In this document: in pieces, positions 62,802-64,000 of the stretch
How the letters are laid out: each line of letters starts with the position of its first letter
Numbering within the stretch: the first letter of the stretch is position 1
Assembly (NCBI RefSeq): GCF_019249725.2
Contig: NZ_CP137559.1
Coordinates: 1,035,501 to 1,099,500 of the forward strand
DNA: 64,000 nt
Direction: 5' to 3'
From: Segatella hominis
GTDB taxonomy: Bacteria > Bacteroidota > Bacteroidia > Bacteroidales > Bacteroidaceae
Notes under the pieces: model-generated
Databases searched by the model: none
Told to the model about the DNA's origin: nothing
The model's input: the letters and a program-made list of their open reading frames with translations, nothing else
Translations under genes and position numbers: made by a program

Positions 62802-62925
62802 AGGAAATGAAACGAATGACGATTCTAAGTTTAGCGAAAGCGAACAAATCAGAGCTATAAGGTGTGTAAAAAAATGGCTGGAAAAACAATAATAGGCAAG
62901 TTCTTCTATTATAATTGAATCTACA
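62802..62925 (+). pseudogene. 3' fragment of the 53951-54868 lipoprotein gene
   Basis: 124 bp are identical to 54778-54901 except for two substitutions, covering the C-terminal codons, the stop and 30 bp of the downstream region. Its left edge joins the DUF6734-like gene and its right edge a recombinase gene. Confidence 0.9.
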
Positions 62926-63150
62926 AAGGACTACTATGTCCTCACGAACAATACAAAACCGACTGAGCCAAGAACGTATCGCAACTATTTTAACAAGCTA
63001 TTGAAGCAGTTGGATATTCCGCGATTAAAATTCCATGGGCTACGCCACAGTTTTGCTACTCGCTGTATTGAGAGTCATTGCGATTACAAGACTGTGAGTG
63101 TTCTTTTGGGGTTACCGTTAGAACGTTCTAACGTTTGTTCAAATGAATGA
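62926..63150 (+). pseudogene. Tyrosine recombinase (integrase) fragment
   Basis: A frame in phase with typical tyrosine recombinases: KFHGLRHSFATRCIE holds the H-x-L-R motif, and DYKTVSVLLG follows. The catalytic Tyr region and the whole N-terminus are missing. The frame breaks at LLG, where an 18-bp palindrome (CGTTAGAACGTTCTAACG, 63116-63133) begins. Confidence 0.8.
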
Positions 63151-63289
63151 TATACATATAAACATATATACAATACTTTCTGTCTGTATATCAATACGAC
63201 AATGAATCAGTACGTCAGTAAGTCACTCAATCATCATATTTGCAAATCAATACTTACCGATAGGTTGATTCAGATACTCGACTTTGGAG

Positions 63290-63376
63290 AGGTATCTACC
63301 GATAGGCAAGTGCTTTCGAGAGTAACTCGAAAGGTTTTGAGTAACTCAAAACATAACTTGCTATCGTCAGATACCT
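63290..63376. repeat. Three-way-junction inverted repeat
   Basis: An interrupted outer stem (AGGTATCT 63290-63297 with 63369-63376; GATAG with CTATC; CAAG with CTTG) encloses two 8-bp hairpins (CTTTCGAG/CTCGAAAG; GTTTTGAG/CTCAAAAC). It lies directly downstream of the DUF6371 gene (minus strand). The ACCGATAGG motif in it is repeated at about 63257. It resembles an RNA or recombination structure. Confidence 0.65.
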
Positions 63377-63393
63377 CGATTTTTCAAATCATC

Positions 63394-64000
63394 TCAGAGT
63401 CTGAAACCACGTTGCCTTTTAGGAGTGCGGAAACGTGGTTGAGGCTCGTCAACAATTTCGAGTTTGAAGACATCTATCAACTTCCGAATGGCAGGATTCT
63501 GTTTGATGAGGGCTTGAAGTTTTGCTTCTGCAGGCTTGATTTTGAGCAAATAATCAGCAATGTCCAAGCCTTTAGCTTTATCCTCTTCGCAGGCTTGATG
63601 CTCTAAAAAGTCGAAAAGCGTTGCACGGATGCCGAGAACTTGCATCATTGGCAGCTTATCTTGCCAAACTGTTGTCGCTCCCAAATCAGGGAATAAGATC
63701 ACATCTCTGTTTTTCAGAACAGATAGTGACTTCGTGTTAAAGCAACCATTCTTACCACCACTTGCTATCCATAAGAATTGAGGAAGATAGTACGAGGCTA
63801 TCAAGGCTGTCTTCTCACTTTCAACCAATGCTATAGGCTTGGTCTTGGCTACATTGATAAGATGCTCACCAAAGAAGCATTGACAGAGATTGAAATCCTT
63901 TTGAGGGATAAGCGAGTGTACCCATGAAACATGGCTGTATGGTTCTTTTACTCGCTTACCTGTCTCAGGATTATAGAGCATTACCTTACCAGTTCTCACC
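63394..64000 (-). CDS. DUF6371-like mobile-element protein, 5' end outside window
   Basis: The frame is open to the window edge, and GTG at 63999 is unlikely to be the start because the fold seems already under way (MLYNPETGKRVKEPYSHVSW). The rest has a Toprim-like pattern: PIALVESEKTALIASYYL, the SGGKNGCF segment, then VILFPDLGATTVWQDK and KGLDIADYLL. DUF6371 proteins belong to Bacteroidota mobile elements and may be primase-like. It ends at the basic RGFRL. It marks the edge of another integrated element. Confidence 0.75.
   Translation of the reverse strand, partial: VRTGKVMLYNPETGKRVKEPYSHVSWVHSLIPQKDFNLCQCFFGEHLINVAKTKPIALVESEKTALIASYYLPQFLWIASGGKNGCFNTKSLSVLKNRDVILFPDLGATTVWQDKLPMMQVLGIRATLFDFLEHQACEEDKAKGLDIADYLLKIKPAEAKLQALIKQNPAIRKLIDVFKLEIVDEPQPRFRTPKRQRGFRL

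Noticed and set aside
63202..63606. 134-residue plus-strand frame at the right edge
   Set aside because: It overlaps the three-way junction and runs antisense to the DUF6371 protein, which has clear coding character.
1..64000. tRNA or rRNA genes
   Set aside because: No cloverleaf or conserved rRNA segment was recognised on either strand by eye; a covariance search would settle it.

Overview
The window is chromosomal DNA of a Bacteroidota bacterium, most likely Prevotellaceae (Prevotella/Segatella type). Evidence is the promoter class (TTTG, 19-21 nt, TAnnTTTG), the pyrophosphate-dependent phosphofructokinase of the long type, Bacteroidota-restricted families (DUF4421, DUF1460-type, DUF4377, smalltalk peptide, DUF6371) and SprA/OmpP1-style envelope genes. 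No rRNA, tRNA or CRISPR array was recognised.

Region 1 (1-29.4 kb) is core genome: two ABC-F ATPases, the GTPase YihA, a Gfo/Idh oxidoreductase, envelope proteins, a radical SAM YgiQ, a golvesin/amidase-like secreted protein, PlsC-like acyltransferase, Pfp, a GH25 muramidase, PrmA, an OmpP1/FadL-like porin, an orphan FecCD permease, HrpB, a GlnK-AmtB nitrogen pair and the potassium transporter Kup. Its unusual features are in leaders: a ~110-nt promoter-to-terminator transcript in front of the FecCD gene, and ~20-nt phased direct repeats directly before the FecCD and kup start codons.

Region 2 (29.5-42.6 kb) is accessory DNA full of gene debris. Intact genes (aldo-keto reductase, GNAT, RNase H-fold protein, AlkD- and AlkZ-like repair proteins, an AbiE type IV toxin-antitoxin pair, small membrane proteins, thioredoxin) alternate with truncated copies of the same neighbours, a transposase fragment, a frameshifted kinase-like gene and the remnant of a second copy of the cassette described next.

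Region 3 (42.6-52 kb) is the most interesting part: a cassette with an HU-like protein, the smalltalk peptide, two large unknown proteins, a small helical protein, an OB-fold protein, a primase-helicase (VirE_N/DUF3987), a DUF5675-like protein and a phage-type amidase. Between the divergent HU and unknown-protein promoters sits a 158-bp element with exact mirror symmetry: three 10-bp iterons, a perfect 40-bp AT-rich palindrome, and the same three iterons inverted with identical spacing. Half-copies of the iteron array lie near both ends of the cassette. A second mirror-symmetric element with the same plan but different iterons lies at 30.9-31.1 kb beside a decayed HU leader. It looks like the replication origin, or an operator, of an undescribed domesticated replicon.

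Region 4 (52-64 kb) holds a lipoprotein cluster (with two displaced fragments of one member), a second AbiE pair, two TonB-receptor-like outer membrane proteins, a broken DUF6734 gene, a truncated tyrosine recombinase, a three-way-junction inverted repeat and the edge of a mobile element encoding a DUF6371 protein.
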